From Alphaproteobacteria bacterium (lineage in GTDB: Bacteria > Pseudomonadota > Alphaproteobacteria > Rickettsiales > SXRF01): a stretch of 64,000 nucleotides of DNA. The notes beneath the pieces were generated by a model. The model searched no databases and was not told the origin of the DNA. It saw only the letters and a program-made list of their open reading frames with translations. Where the stretch lies: NCBI GenBank assembly GCA_025360605.1, contig JANYBV010000022.1, positions 1 through 64,000 of the forward strand, written 5' to 3'. This document shows positions 51,901-61,382 of this stretch, piece after piece. Position numbers and translations under genes: made by a program. Position 1 is the stretch's first letter, and each line of letters starts with the position of its first letter.

Positions 51901-52980
51901 ATGACAAGAATACTATCTGGTGACATTTTAATTGCTGATGTGATTGCGCCGCTGGACGGAAACCAGCCGCTGTGGGATCTTGTCGAAAAATACCACATGG
52001 GTCCGGGGAATAAGCAATCGCTGGATGAAATTCAGCTCAACGAATTCTCTTCTGCGCTGAAAGGCGTTTCTGTTACGGTCACTCCGGGTGGTTCGTCTGC
52101 CAATATGCTGACCACCTTGAGCAAGTTATTAGGTAAGGATGTCGAGGTGCGTTTTCTCGGCATGCCAGGTAACGGAACGTACGGCGAGACGATACGCAGT
52201 TCATTGAATGAATCCGGTATCGCGCTGGTGCCCGAACGTTTTCCGCAATGCTGCTCGCATATGGAATCAGCGGTATCCTTCGTATTTACCTATCCGGACG
52301 GTCAGTGTACCATCGCTACCTATTCGGGGAATGCCAAGGAAGTGCTGAAGCCGGCCATGATCGCCGAGCATTTGGTAAAAAACAGTGAAATATTACTGGT
52401 GCAAGGATCGCTGTGGCATAAATTCCATCCGGAATTTTCTGATCGTTTACTGAAGCTTTGTGAAAGGCATCATCGTCAGCTTTGGCTGACATTACCCACG
52501 CAGGCGAATCTGACGCAGGACGAATCGGATAAATTCATGCATGCGTTGTCATCTGCCAACATGGTGTTTGGCAATCATGCAGAATTGGAACGACTGTATA
52601 GTTTGCCGCTGGAGCAGGCGTTGCAGCATATGCAGAAAACTTTCCGCGACCGCGAAAGAGCAGGAGGCGAGGGGCGCACCGTTGGTTTTATTACCCAAGG
52701 CGAGAATGGTGCGGCGATTGTCGGCGCGCATGGCGTGGATTATGTCCAGCCGCTACACCTCGAAATTTCTGAAATTCAAAATACATTGGGTGCTGGCGAC
52801 ACTGCATACGCCGGTTTTGCTGCTGGTTACCTGAAAAAACTCCCTGATGCGGTAAGCGCACACATCGCGATGACGCTAGCGGGAGAAAAATTGCGCATAA
52901 ACGGTTCACGTTTGCCGGACCCGAAAACAACGTTGAATACCGTCGCTCCGGATCTCGCGCAAATGCTCAGGAACGGCTGA
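51901..52980 (+). CDS. PfkB-family carbohydrate/nucleoside kinase
   Basis: 359-residue ribokinase-fold kinase. N-terminal GGSSANML with the di-Gly sugar-binding motif, middle FLGMPGNGTYGE, and the C-terminal ATP/anion-hole motif NTLGAGDTAYAGFAAGYLK with catalytic Asp300. The substrate is not clear; the layout is nearest to the adenosine-kinase-like branch common in alphaproteobacteria. No clear Shine-Dalgarno precedes ATG 51901. It is flanked by non-coding stretches of 181 bases (upstream) and a small opposite-strand gene (downstream). Confidence 0.88.
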   Translation: MTRILSGDILIADVIAPLDGNQPLWDLVEKYHMGPGNKQSLDEIQLNEFSSALKGVSVTVTPGGSSANMLTTLSKLLGKDVEVRFLGMPGNGTYGETIRSSLNESGIALVPERFPQCCSHMESAVSFVFTYPDGQCTIATYSGNAKEVLKPAMIAEHLVKNSEILLVQGSLWHKFHPEFSDRLLKLCERHHRQLWLTLPTQANLTQDESDKFMHALSSANMVFGNHAELERLYSLPLEQALQHMQKTFRDRERAGGEGRTVGFITQGENGAAIVGAHGVDYVQPLHLEISEIQNTLGAGDTAYAGFAAGYLKKLPDAVSAHIAMTLAGEKLRINGSRLPDPKTTLNTVAPDLAQMLRNG

Positions 52981-52993
52981 TTAATAGCCAGCC

Positions 52994-53116
52994 TTAGGTA
53001 TTGATAATCATATAAAGTGTTGCAACGCTGCTCAGGACTATCGTCATAATCATCAGATTGATAGTGTGACGCGTGTGAAAAGAAAGATCCTTAGACGGAG
53101 ACTGACGCTGTTCCAT
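52994..53116 (-). CDS. Predicted 40-residue single-span membrane protein
   Basis: Short frame with ATG at 53116 and TAA at 52994-52996. GGGAGTAATTT just upstream gives a good Shine-Dalgarno at seven-base distance. The product begins MEQRQSPSKDLSFHTRH and then has one hydrophobic span (about 19-38, INLMIMTIVLSSVATLYMII). Topology would be N-in. Such small proteins often are subunits of respiratory or transport complexes; nothing here identifies one. No homology check was possible. Confidence 0.5.
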   Translation of the reverse strand: MEQRQSPSKDLSFHTRHTINLMIMTIVLSSVATLYMIINT

Positions 53117-53475
53117 AAATTACTCCCGCAAATAATTCGTTACTAAATAACGTGGATCACTTTGTGATTTGCGGCGCTTGTTGTCAGCGCTTTGGTAATA
53201 GGCAGACCTTAGCAGACAAATGTTAAAAAATTACAAACTGTCTCAATCTGAGACTGAGCGCTTCCTCACCAAATGTCAAGTGTTACGGAAGGCTGTTTTC
53301 AAAAAAGCCCCGCCTGTTTTGCAGTGCAACATCTGTACTGAGAAACCCGCAGAATTGCTTCATGAATGCGCCATGTTCCCGTGTTAACCCTATCCAACTT
53401 GTATTTACCGGATAATGGTGTAGAACGTCACAGCCTGTAAAAAAGTTAGAATATCCGCAACAGTTGGGGGAAACC
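53117..53475. other. Intergenic region upstream of the APC permease
   Basis: About 360 bases. A perfect inverted repeat GTCTCA-ATC-TGAGAC lies at 53240-53254, a possible operator. An opposite-strand open frame at 53283-53498 exists but runs into the permease start and has no recognisable protein features. No clear promoter boxes were identified. Confidence 0.45.
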
Positions 53476-54984
53476 GTGAAATCTAGTATTTTCGTCAAGA
53501 AGCCCGTATCGCAAATTCAGCAAGAATGTGAAAAAGCAGAGCTGAAACGCTCGCTATCTGCCACTAACCTTATCAGCCTTGGTATCGGTTGTATCATCGG
53601 AACCGGTATCTTCGTGATGACCGGACAGGCGGCGGCTCTGTATGCTGGCCCTGCTATTATTATATCGTTCCTGCTTACCGGCCTGTGCTGCGCCTTCTGC
53701 GCTATGTGTTATGCCGAGTTGGCCTCCATGTTACCGGTGTCGGGCAGTGCTTACTCTTACGCATATGCCTCGCTCGGCGAACTATTCGCGTGGGTGATGG
53801 GTTGGCTGATGCTGCTTGAATATGGCATTGCCGGTTCTACGGTGGCTGTGGGCTGGTCGGGCTATCTGGTCAGTTTCCTTAAAGATTTCGGCGTTATCAT
53901 TCCACCGGAATGGGCGGCGGCAACGGGTACACATCTGGTGCAGATTCCCGGACAGGGCTGGAAAGAACTGACCGACGCGCTCACCAAGGATCTCGGTGGC
54001 AAGGGCATCATTGCTTCCACCCTTCCTGCGGTGACAGCAATATTCAACCTGCCTGCCTTTCTTGGGCTGATGGGTGTGACCTTATTGCTGGTTCGCGGCG
54101 TGAAAGAGTCTGCCACTGTCAACAACGTCATCGTCTGCATTAAGCTCACGGTGATCTTGTTGTTCATCGGTTTTGGCTTTTTCTATATAACTCCTGCCAA
54201 CTGGCATCCGTTCATCCCTGCTAACACCGGCGAATACGGCCATTTCGGCTGGAGTGGTATCATGCGTGGCGCGGGCTATATTTTCTTTGCCTATGTCGGC
54301 TTTGAAGCCGTGTCTACAGCAGCTCAGGAAGCAAAAAATCCACAGCGCGACGTACCTATCGGTATTCTTGGCTCGCTGATTGTATGCACCATTCTCTATA
54401 TTCTGGTGTCGCTGGTGCTGACCGGCATCGTCAAATACGACACACTGAACGTACCAGACCCGATTGCGGTGGCGGTGGATGCTATCCATCTTCCATGGTT
54501 GGCGTTCGTGGTGAAGGTAGGGGCAATCTGCGGTTTGTCATCGGTGATGTTGGTGCTGATGTATGGCCAGACCCGTATTTTCTACACCATGGCTAAAGAT
54601 GGTCTTCTGCCCAAAGTATTCAGCACTATTCACCCTAAATTCCAAACTCCGTGGATCAATACCATTGTGGTGGGAATTGTGTCGGGAATCGTGGCGGGTA
54701 TGACCCCAATCGACGATCTCGGCGATCTGGTAAACCTTGGAACGCTGATGGCCTTTACCATCATTTGCTTCACTGTGCTTTATCTGCGTATTAAGGAACC
54801 ATCTCTTCCGCGTCCTTTCAAGGTTCCTTACCCAAAACTGGTTCCGGTGCTGGGAATGCTGACCTGTGCGGCCCTAATTTCAACGCTCTGGGAGACTTTT
54901 GTCGCCCTGATTCCGTATTTCATTTTGGGGTTTGTGATCTATTTCGGTTATGGCAGCCGAAACAGCAAGCTCAGGAATTCCTAA
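53476..54984 (+). CDS. APC-superfamily amino acid permease
   Basis: 502-residue cationic-amino-acid-transporter-like permease with about 12 hydrophobic segments. The first helix motif is LISLGIGCIIGTGIFVMTG, followed by YAELASMLPVSGSAYSYAYASLGE, and later FFAYVGFEAVSTAAQEAKNPQRDVP, all typical of the YfnA/CAT group. GTG 53476 is chosen because GGGGGA lies about six bases upstream; a TTG at 53464 would place the Shine-Dalgarno within the frame. The substrate is probably an amino acid, but which is unknown. Confidence 0.93.
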   Translation: MKSSIFVKKPVSQIQQECEKAELKRSLSATNLISLGIGCIIGTGIFVMTGQAAALYAGPAIIISFLLTGLCCAFCAMCYAELASMLPVSGSAYSYAYASLGELFAWVMGWLMLLEYGIAGSTVAVGWSGYLVSFLKDFGVIIPPEWAAATGTHLVQIPGQGWKELTDALTKDLGGKGIIASTLPAVTAIFNLPAFLGLMGVTLLLVRGVKESATVNNVIVCIKLTVILLFIGFGFFYITPANWHPFIPANTGEYGHFGWSGIMRGAGYIFFAYVGFEAVSTAAQEAKNPQRDVPIGILGSLIVCTILYILVSLVLTGIVKYDTLNVPDPIAVAVDAIHLPWLAFVVKVGAICGLSSVMLVLMYGQTRIFYTMAKDGLLPKVFSTIHPKFQTPWINTIVVGIVSGIVAGMTPIDDLGDLVNLGTLMAFTIICFTVLYLRIKEPSLPRPFKVPYPKLVPVLGMLTCAALISTLWETFVALIPYFILGFVIYFGYGSRNSKLRNS

Positions 54985-55048
54985 GGTAAAACACAGGTAA
55001 CCTGCTGTTATATAATATTTAAGAATAAAGTTCGGTATTTTATACCTC

Positions 55049-55091
55049 CTTGATGTTAATTGACATCAAGCCGTAACAATTATGGTATAAT
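55049..55091 (+). promoter_or_regulatory. Extended -10 promoter with overlapping palindrome
   Basis: CTTGATGT / ACATCAAG (55049-55056 with 55063-55070) forms an 8-bp palindrome whose right half contains TTGACA (55060-55065). An extended -10 TGGTATAAT lies at 55083-55091. The spacer from TTGACA is 20 bases, too long for a classical pair, so the TGn extension probably matters and the palindrome may be an operator. It drives the gene starting at 55129. Confidence 0.55.
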
Positions 55092-55128
55092 CTAAGCCGT
55101 GGAGTAGTCTAAGTATTATAGGGCATTA

Positions 55129-56631
55129 GTGAGCATATACACCTATTCAGATTCAAAAATTATCGATCAGATCACGTTCAATAAAACGGCGAACGGGTCG
55201 ATGCGTGCGTATATCCATTCCCCCAGCGACGATATCGAAACCATTAAAACCGTTCTCGATACTCTCAAAAATAACGAATTTGACCTGATACCCTACACGC
55301 TGGGTGGCAAGCCTTGTATCGAGGTTCGCGGGTTCCAGAGAGAGTCCAAGCTCATCACCTTGCTCTACAAAAATAAATGGATTACCGATAACCCTGTCAT
55401 ACAACCTGACAAGGAAGACACAGCGAGCTGGGTTGATAAATTTAAAAACCGCTCCTTGCAGGTGGCGGGTGGGTTATATGCGTTCGGAGATGTGAACTTC
55501 ATTGCGTATGGCTGGAAAGATTCCAGCGCGCTTGATATGGCGGCGGGGATATTATACGGACTGCCTACGCCGATTTTGCTGGCGTATGGGCGCAACGACC
55601 AGTCGCAATTGCAGATTAAAGATTTTGCTAAAATGATGGCAAAGGAATTTAAAAAAGAAGTGCAGACGCTGCCCGATGGGTGTTCACTCCAGACTTTAAC
55701 TGCTGATCATAAAAAGGGCGTGCTGCAAAATGCCAGCGATTTGCTGCAGCGTTATCCGTCCGAATTTATGAATCTGTGCTATGCCGGTGCTGGGGCGTGT
55801 ATTTTAATGGCAGCGGTGAAACACCTTAAAGGGTTCTCCGCGCACGGTGTGCCGGAAAAAACGCTGGAAGGCTGGATGGAGCATCTGGTGAAGTCGAAGC
55901 CGGATATTACCAAAGCAATGGCGTCGGAGCTTGCCCTTAAAAATATTCGTACGGAAAACTACATGAACGCAGGGGTGGGCATAACCACGATTACTTCAGG
56001 GCTATTCGGGGCACTCGTGAAAGAAAAAGCCCACGATCCTGATGAACCGGAGAAAACCGGACTGAGTGCGGCGTGGAATTATGCGCGTGAGCACCCGCTT
56101 ACTATTGCTGCTGCGGGTTTTATGGTGAGTACCATGTTACATGCAGGTGCCACATGGGTGGCAACGAAAGGGCAAGACCCCAAACACAAGCAGGCGGTTC
56201 CGTTCCGAATTGCGTTTGTGGTGTCGGCCCTTATGGCTGAGCTGATGGTGGCTATTTCTTCCAAAGGGCACGGAGAAGGCGTTGTCAGCGATAAGAGCGT
56301 TGATGAAAGCGCACTGGCTATTGCTGCGGATCTTATCGTGAAACAACCTAAAGGCCTGCAAAACCACCTCATCGAAGAAATGGGAAAATTCCTTGGGCGC
56401 AATGATGTGCTTGCGATGAAAGATGAACTTGCGGTGGATTCCCTGCGTAAACAGGTAGAGGCACTGCGGAATAACCCATGGGTGAAAGCAGAAGGGCTGC
56501 ATCATGATGAGCATCCGGTTCCTATCCCTGTAGCGGTTGCGCCTGCAATCGATAAAGCGGCAGTTTCTGCATGGCAAGCGAAAGTTGCCACCGGCGAACA
56601 GAACAACGCCAACATGCAACCGCAGGTGTAA
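55129..56631 (+). CDS. Unknown 500-residue membrane-associated protein
   Basis: GTG start. No recognised domain. Residues 1-95 form a soluble alpha/beta region. Hydrophobic stretches follow at about 137-155, 212-231, 279-296, 323-345 and 357-377, several of them rich in Ala and Gly (CYAGAGACILMAAV, IAAAGFMVSTMLHAGATWVA). The C-terminal 110 residues are soluble and end in a Pro/Val/Ala-rich part (PVPIPVAVAPAID) and NNANMQPQV. The hydrophobic pieces could be real spans or amphipathic helices. Monocistronic, with a promoter at 55083 and a weak terminator at 56629. Lineage-specific, as far as I can tell. Confidence 0.7.
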   Translation: MSIYTYSDSKIIDQITFNKTANGSMRAYIHSPSDDIETIKTVLDTLKNNEFDLIPYTLGGKPCIEVRGFQRESKLITLLYKNKWITDNPVIQPDKEDTASWVDKFKNRSLQVAGGLYAFGDVNFIAYGWKDSSALDMAAGILYGLPTPILLAYGRNDQSQLQIKDFAKMMAKEFKKEVQTLPDGCSLQTLTADHKKGVLQNASDLLQRYPSEFMNLCYAGAGACILMAAVKHLKGFSAHGVPEKTLEGWMEHLVKSKPDITKAMASELALKNIRTENYMNAGVGITTITSGLFGALVKEKAHDPDEPEKTGLSAAWNYAREHPLTIAAAGFMVSTMLHAGATWVATKGQDPKHKQAVPFRIAFVVSALMAELMVAISSKGHGEGVVSDKSVDESALAIAADLIVKQPKGLQNHLIEEMGKFLGRNDVLAMKDELAVDSLRKQVEALRNNPWVKAEGLHHDEHPVPIPVAVAPAIDKAAVSAWQAKVATGEQNNANMQPQV

Positions 56632-56657
56632 AACTCCTAGAAAATAGTTTTATTTTT
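56629..56657 (+). terminator. Weak AT-rich terminator
   Basis: TAAAACT / AGTTTTA (56629-56635 with 56646-56652) with a 10-base loop, then TTTTT. The stem is all A/T except one pair and overlaps the stop codon of the upstream gene. Confidence 0.4.
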
Positions 56658-56711
56658 GTCGTTTATCAGTATGCTCGTTACAATAAAAAAAGATAACGGG
56701 TTGATCAGGGC

Positions 56712-56888
56712 GTGTTACAAAAACTGGCGGCATTTTTTTATCGATCTGTAAATAGTGATACTGCGTGGATGCTTTTCTTTCGCACACGGACGGCGCTTTT
56801 CCTGTCCTTTTTGGTGTTTGCCGTCATTATTAGATTGCCATTTTTCTTTCTACAGATCTCAGTGGATTCCCTTTTGCGCTTACTGTGA
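56712..56888 (+). pseudogene. Detached N-terminal segment of the following membrane protein
   Basis: A 58-codon frame from GTG 56712 to TGA 56886-56888. It encodes a basic start, one transmembrane span (ALFLSFLVFAVIIRLPFFFLQISVD) and a short end. GT-C glycosyltransferases of the ArnT/PMT type begin exactly this way (hydrophobic span, R-L-P, then an acidic loop), and the following gene starts just after where that loop should be. The frame ends with GTGA, overlapping the GTG start of the next gene. A one-base loss in the CCC/TTTT run at 56868-56875 would explain the break. Confidence 0.5.
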
Positions 56889-58387
56889 ACAAAGAAGCGC
56901 TGATGATGTTGCAAGGGCAGGATGTGCTTGATGGCCACCTTCCTTATAACCATTACTGGGACGGAACCCTTCCTTTAGGTTGGTTTGTTTACGCATTACT
57001 CATGCTGGTTTCACATGGGAGTCTTACGGTAGTTCGTGTTATCGGAGCCATATTAGTCGGGTGCGCTGGTTACATTACTTTCAAGACGGCAGCACGCTGC
57101 AATAGTAAAGGAGCGGCCATACTGGCAGGGTGCTTTTATATCTTATTTGTGAGTCATCTGCCTGCTGGGCAATCCGTTACCTATGAAACATTCACCGGAC
57201 TAGCCTTTGCGTTGATATTGTATTTTCTTTTTGAGATGCATCCCCAAAAAATACACATTCTTTGGATTGCATTGCTATACACTCTGTGCGTATTGCTTTC
57301 TCCGAGTTTCCTTTTTCTTTTGCCCGTGCTTGCGGTTGGGCTTACGCTGCAGTTTCCTATTCATGTCAGTTTTGCTCCCCTGACCAGAAGCGCATTATAT
57401 AACGTCGTTATCTCTCGCGTAGGCGTTTACATTTTTAATGCTACCATTTACAGCATAACACTACTGGCGGGGTGTGTGTTCATATATGCAATGTTTTATG
57501 GATTATATGCGTTGCAGTCGAAGCAGGATTTATTTCTGCGTTCGTATACGATTGCCACTTTTGGGTTCGAACACCTGCTTACAACTACGCCGCAATTACT
57601 GCATTTTTCGGTAAGTAGCTTCTTCATTCTATGTAGGGAATTGTTTTTATATTGGATGAGTACGGCCTACTGGCTGGTACCATTTCTTATTGCGTGCTTC
57701 GTGGTTCGTATGGTGTGGCAAATGGTAGCTATCAGGCAGGAGCTGACTAAAACAAACATGATGCTTTTTGCGTTGCTATGCTTCGCTTTGCTTGGTTTGT
57801 ACTACAAGTCATTCATGATTATAGCGAATACGAACTACATTAAACAGCTCATGCCATTATTCTCCCTGATTATGGTGGGAGTCTTTCGTTTTAAATGGCG
57901 CGATGCGTTACTGGTTCTGATGCTATCGACAGTAGTTGGTATCTGGGATGTGGCTAAACCCACGCCATGGTTCTACGGCAAGTTGTTTGATTCTGCGCGG
58001 AACAATATAAAAAACCGTGCTTTCTATAACGATGATCTGTATCGCATACGTCGAGTGCTGAATACCGTTCCCCTACATTCGCGGGATCTGTTTGTATGTG
58101 GGGAGGCCGATATGCTGTACCTGCTTACTAATACCATGCCTGCTTATTATTATCTCGCTATGGATGTAAACCTCCATAATAATTTGCAGGATATGATAGG
58201 CCATAGAGTGGCCCATCTAAGGTTGGTGGTGCAGCGATTGTCACCTGTGTTTATTGTTCAGAAACAAACAGAGTATTGCAAAGTGGCGGTCGATGATCTC
58301 TTCTTGTTGCAGTATCAGCCGGTATCGCGTATTGGCGGCTATGAGATATTTATGCGCAATGACCAGTATAAAAATTTCAAAAAATAA
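56885..58387 (+). CDS. GT-C-type membrane glycosyltransferase (ArnT/PMT-like), 5' end probably shifted
   Basis: 500 residues with about 10 hydrophobic segments. The start EALMMLQGQDVLDGHLPYNHYWDGTLPLGW is the periplasmic loop that normally follows the first membrane span of lipid-linked-sugar glycosyltransferases (compare the family pattern GQ-x-LL-x-G-x-LPY-x2-x-W-D-x-x-P). The frame opens only at 56834, without a standard start before GTG 56885, and the missing first span is found one frame over at 56712-56888. The C-terminal soluble portion (about 370-500) has RNNIKNRAFYNDDLYRIRRVL. Donor is probably a polyprenyl-phosphate sugar. It is convergent with a second GT-C-like gene. Confidence 0.75.
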   Translation: MNKEALMMLQGQDVLDGHLPYNHYWDGTLPLGWFVYALLMLVSHGSLTVVRVIGAILVGCAGYITFKTAARCNSKGAAILAGCFYILFVSHLPAGQSVTYETFTGLAFALILYFLFEMHPQKIHILWIALLYTLCVLLSPSFLFLLPVLAVGLTLQFPIHVSFAPLTRSALYNVVISRVGVYIFNATIYSITLLAGCVFIYAMFYGLYALQSKQDLFLRSYTIATFGFEHLLTTTPQLLHFSVSSFFILCRELFLYWMSTAYWLVPFLIACFVVRMVWQMVAIRQELTKTNMMLFALLCFALLGLYYKSFMIIANTNYIKQLMPLFSLIMVGVFRFKWRDALLVLMLSTVVGIWDVAKPTPWFYGKLFDSARNNIKNRAFYNDDLYRIRRVLNTVPLHSRDLFVCGEADMLYLLTNTMPAYYYLAMDVNLHNNLQDMIGHRVAHLRLVVQRLSPVFIVQKQTEYCKVAVDDLFLLQYQPVSRIGGYEIFMRNDQYKNFKK

Positions 58388-58388
58388 T

Positions 58389-60218
58389 TTATAGCATAAA
58401 AAATATAGCGGAACTCAGGCCAAACGCCAGACACAACGCCCCGCCAATGGCTAGCCGGAATGGTCGCCAGTCATTAGCGTGTTGTTCACATACGAGGCCA
58501 TATAGTCCGCAAAAACTAACGATTGCGGGATAGATGTAGCGAAAATCCTCGGAGCAGGCGTAAGGGTATAACACACGGTTTTTCATGAGTGCGGCAATAG
58601 GAATTGCAAGGGTAGCCAGACACATCCACCATTCTTTCTTTTGACGCAAATTGTGACGGTGCAGGATATATCCCTCGGTGGTGAAGGCGATAAGAACCAA
58701 TAATAAATCACTCATGATGGTTGCCAGTTTTTTCCAGTCCCAGATAAACTCCCCGAACATCGATGATTTCAGCATCGAGTTCCAGAAATACTGCCTGCCA
58801 TTAACATCTATCCACACGTTCCATAGAGGATTGTCGTGGTATATTTTTATATTGGGAATAAATAATTTATTATAATCGAGAGGCTCCAGCCTGAGCTGGC
58901 GCGACATTAAACCGATATTTCCGACAATCAGCGGCTCATGGCGGTGTTCGCTCAGGTGGTAATATTCTGACCGGCCAAGGCTGGCCAGTGCGCCAAGACA
59001 AAGTATAAGAATTCCCAACCGTATGTAGTGGCTGTCCATGAGGCCTTTGGTTTTCCCCCATGCGATCCGGTGATAGGTCAAGGCAAGGACAATGATGGGT
59101 AACAGGATGAGGGAGTTAGTGCGGGTTGCCAGTGCCAGTCCAAGCATCATGAGCGCGATGCCGAGATGGCGTATGTTATTTTGATTAAGCCAACGCAGCA
59201 TGAAGTAAAGGCAGGCGCTATAAAAACTATAAAACAGAATATTGCTATCAAGGCGGGCGGCAAACATGATGCCCGACGGATAGAAAACAAGCAGTATCAA
59301 TGCAATATAATATGCAATCCTGTTCCTTATCAGCATATGGAGTGTCAGTGCCGAAAAAATAATAAACATCATAAAACAGCCAAGCGAGAAAAGGCGTGCA
59401 AAGGTGAGCGCGTCAAAACTCCGCAAGGCGCTGGCGATGGTTACTACTATCGCCTGAAGCACATAATAAAGTGGAGCATGATAGGACGACCAGCCAAGGA
59501 AAGGCTTGGGAATTTGCCAGTGTTGGGCGATAAAAGCGAAATAGATAACATGTCCGGGTAAATCCATCGAAAAATGGTTCGCACCGAGATAACTCATGCG
59601 TGCCAGATAGACGCAGAATCCGCAGGCAATGATGTAACCGGTTATCCAGCTAGACGTGAGTCGCTCCATAAACACCACGATTGCAAGAGATGTGACCAGA
59701 ATCATGGCCAGCCCGATCCATTGCGCGGGTTTGGTATTGTCAAAGAGTATAACGGGGCCAATATCGAATTCCGGTTTGGGGGTTACCACTTCAATGGTGT
59801 TCCTGCCATTATGCAGGAACTTGGCCAGATCCATATAAACGGGCGGATCATAGGGATTCCAGTACGATCCGGCTTTGGGATCACAGCCGCCAAATTTCTT
59901 AAACGGAATTTCCTTGTGGTTGATGCGTATGAGCTTGATACATGCGCCAGGGGTAATGCTGTATGCGGTCTGCTCAATATCAATGTCGCTGTAGTAGACG
60001 CTTAAGCTGTAGGTAAAATCACCGGTTCCTTTCATGGTGATGATGTCCATGTCAGGAAGAAATTGGGCTATTCGTTGGTTGCCCCGTTTTTCAACACGTA
60101 CTACGCTTTGTGAGGGTAGTGCAAAAAGCTGCATCGCCATGACCAGCACCAGCATTACAAGTACATAGCTGGAAAGGCTTTTTGAGCGGAGTTTATCGGC
60201 AGCAGCGTTCAGGTTCAT
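58389..60218 (-). CDS. GT-C-like membrane protein with periplasmic N-terminal domain
   Basis: 609 residues. One membrane span (about 17-35) is followed by a periplasmic beta-rich domain (about 40-165) and then some ten hydrophobic segments. The loop MDLPGHVIYFAFIAQHWQIPKPFLGWSSYHAPLYYVL resembles the catalytic first loop of ArnT/PMT-like enzymes (acidic residue, then P-x-Y-x3). Further down is ALATRTNSLILLPII. The fold suggests transfer of a sugar from polyprenyl phosphate. Its stop lies one base from that of the convergent GT-C gene. No close family is recognised. Confidence 0.7.
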   Translation of the reverse strand: MNLNAAADKLRSKSLSSYVLVMLVLVMAMQLFALPSQSVVRVEKRGNQRIAQFLPDMDIITMKGTGDFTYSLSVYYSDIDIEQTAYSITPGACIKLIRINHKEIPFKKFGGCDPKAGSYWNPYDPPVYMDLAKFLHNGRNTIEVVTPKPEFDIGPVILFDNTKPAQWIGLAMILVTSLAIVVFMERLTSSWITGYIIACGFCVYLARMSYLGANHFSMDLPGHVIYFAFIAQHWQIPKPFLGWSSYHAPLYYVLQAIVVTIASALRSFDALTFARLFSLGCFMMFIIFSALTLHMLIRNRIAYYIALILLVFYPSGIMFAARLDSNILFYSFYSACLYFMLRWLNQNNIRHLGIALMMLGLALATRTNSLILLPIIVLALTYHRIAWGKTKGLMDSHYIRLGILILCLGALASLGRSEYYHLSEHRHEPLIVGNIGLMSRQLRLEPLDYNKLFIPNIKIYHDNPLWNVWIDVNGRQYFWNSMLKSSMFGEFIWDWKKLATIMSDLLLVLIAFTTEGYILHRHNLRQKKEWWMCLATLAIPIAALMKNRVLYPYACSEDFRYIYPAIVSFCGLYGLVCEQHANDWRPFRLAIGGALCLAFGLSSAIFFML

Positions 60219-60347
60219 CAGGTTATGGTGCGGGTGATCGGAAGCGTTTTATCACCGACAATTACATCAGGAAATACAGAATAAATCCAGTGCAATAGGA
60301 GCTGCACCAGCAGTTCCCTTCAGCCTTCACTAAAAGAGAGTGTTAAG

Positions 60348-61382
60348 CTAGTGCGCCTTTTTGGGTGCAAGCCCGTAATTCTGGATCAACTCTTCAGCAA
60401 TCTGCACAGCATTGAGTGCCGCACCTTTACGGAGGTTGTCAGATACCAGCCACATGGACAGGCCATGTTTTACGGTGGGGTCAACGCGCAGGCGCGAGAC
60501 GTATACACCGTCTTCACCGGCACATTCCAGTGGTGTGCAGTAACCGGCATCCTTGCGTTCATCATACATTACGATGCCTTCGGCCTCGGAGAGAATTTCG
60601 CGTGCTTCATCCACTGAAATTGGACGCTCAAATTCAACATTAACCGATTCCGAATGGCCTACAAATACCGGAACGCGCACGCAGGTTGCCGCCACTTCGA
60701 TATTCGGATCGAGAATTTTTTTGGTCTCGTTCACCATTTTCCACTCTTCTTTGGTTGAGCCGTCTTCCATGAACACGTCAATGTGCGGGATCACGTTGAA
60801 AGCGATGCGCTTGGTAAATTTCTTCGGGTCTTTTGTCGCGTTCATGAACAGCGCCTTGGTTTGGTCGAACAGTTCGTCCATGCCCTGCTTGCCGGCACCG
60901 CTGACGGACTGGTACGTGGAAACGACGATGCGTTTAATTTTGGCGGCATCGTGCAACGGCTTCAGTGCCACCAGCATCTGCATGGTGGAGCAGTTAGGGT
61001 TGGCGATGATATTGGTGTTGCGGAAATCCTTCAGCGCATAGGCATTCACTTCCGGAATCACCAGCGGGATCGTCGGGTCCATACGGAACTGCGAGGTATT
61101 ATCAATCACTACACAACCGGCGGCGGCGGCCTTGGGAGCAAAAATCTTGGATACGGAAGAACCCGCCGAGGACAGCGCAATGTCGGTATCGGTGAAGTCA
61201 TAACTGTCGAGAGATTTAACTTTCAGGATATCGATTTCACCAAAACTAACATCCTTGCCAGCCGAGCTGGAGGAGGCGAGGGCGACTACTTCGCTCACGG
61301 GAAAACGGCGTTCAGACAGAATTTCCAGAATTTCACGCCCCACATTTCCGGTGGCGCCGACGACAGCAACTTTATAAGACAT
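60348..61382 (-). CDS. asd: Aspartate-semialdehyde dehydrogenase
   Basis: 344-residue enzyme making aspartate semialdehyde for lysine, diaminopimelate, threonine and methionine. NADP-binding VVGATGNVGREILEIL at the N terminus, active-site Cys131 in NPNCSTMQM, STYQSVSGAGK, and the catalytic-His segment RVPVFVGHSESVNVEF. Full length. In many alphaproteobacteria asd lies close to leuB on the same strand; here both are minus but separated by three plus-strand genes. Confidence 0.97.
   Translation of the reverse strand: MSYKVAVVGATGNVGREILEILSERRFPVSEVVALASSSSAGKDVSFGEIDILKVKSLDSYDFTDTDIALSSAGSSVSKIFAPKAAAAGCVVIDNTSQFRMDPTIPLVIPEVNAYALKDFRNTNIIANPNCSTMQMLVALKPLHDAAKIKRIVVSTYQSVSGAGKQGMDELFDQTKALFMNATKDPKKFTKRIAFNVIPHIDVFMEDGSTKEEWKMVNETKKILDPNIEVAATCVRVPVFVGHSESVNVEFERPISVDEAREILSEAEGIVMYDERKDAGYCTPLECAGEDGVYVSRLRVDPTVKHGLSMWLVSDNLRKGAALNAVQIAEELIQNYGLAPKKAH

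Noticed and set aside
53283-53498. 71-codon minus-strand open frame upstream of the APC permease
   Set aside because: It overlaps the permease start, has no Shine-Dalgarno and no protein-like composition beyond several Cys/Phe residues; probably chance.
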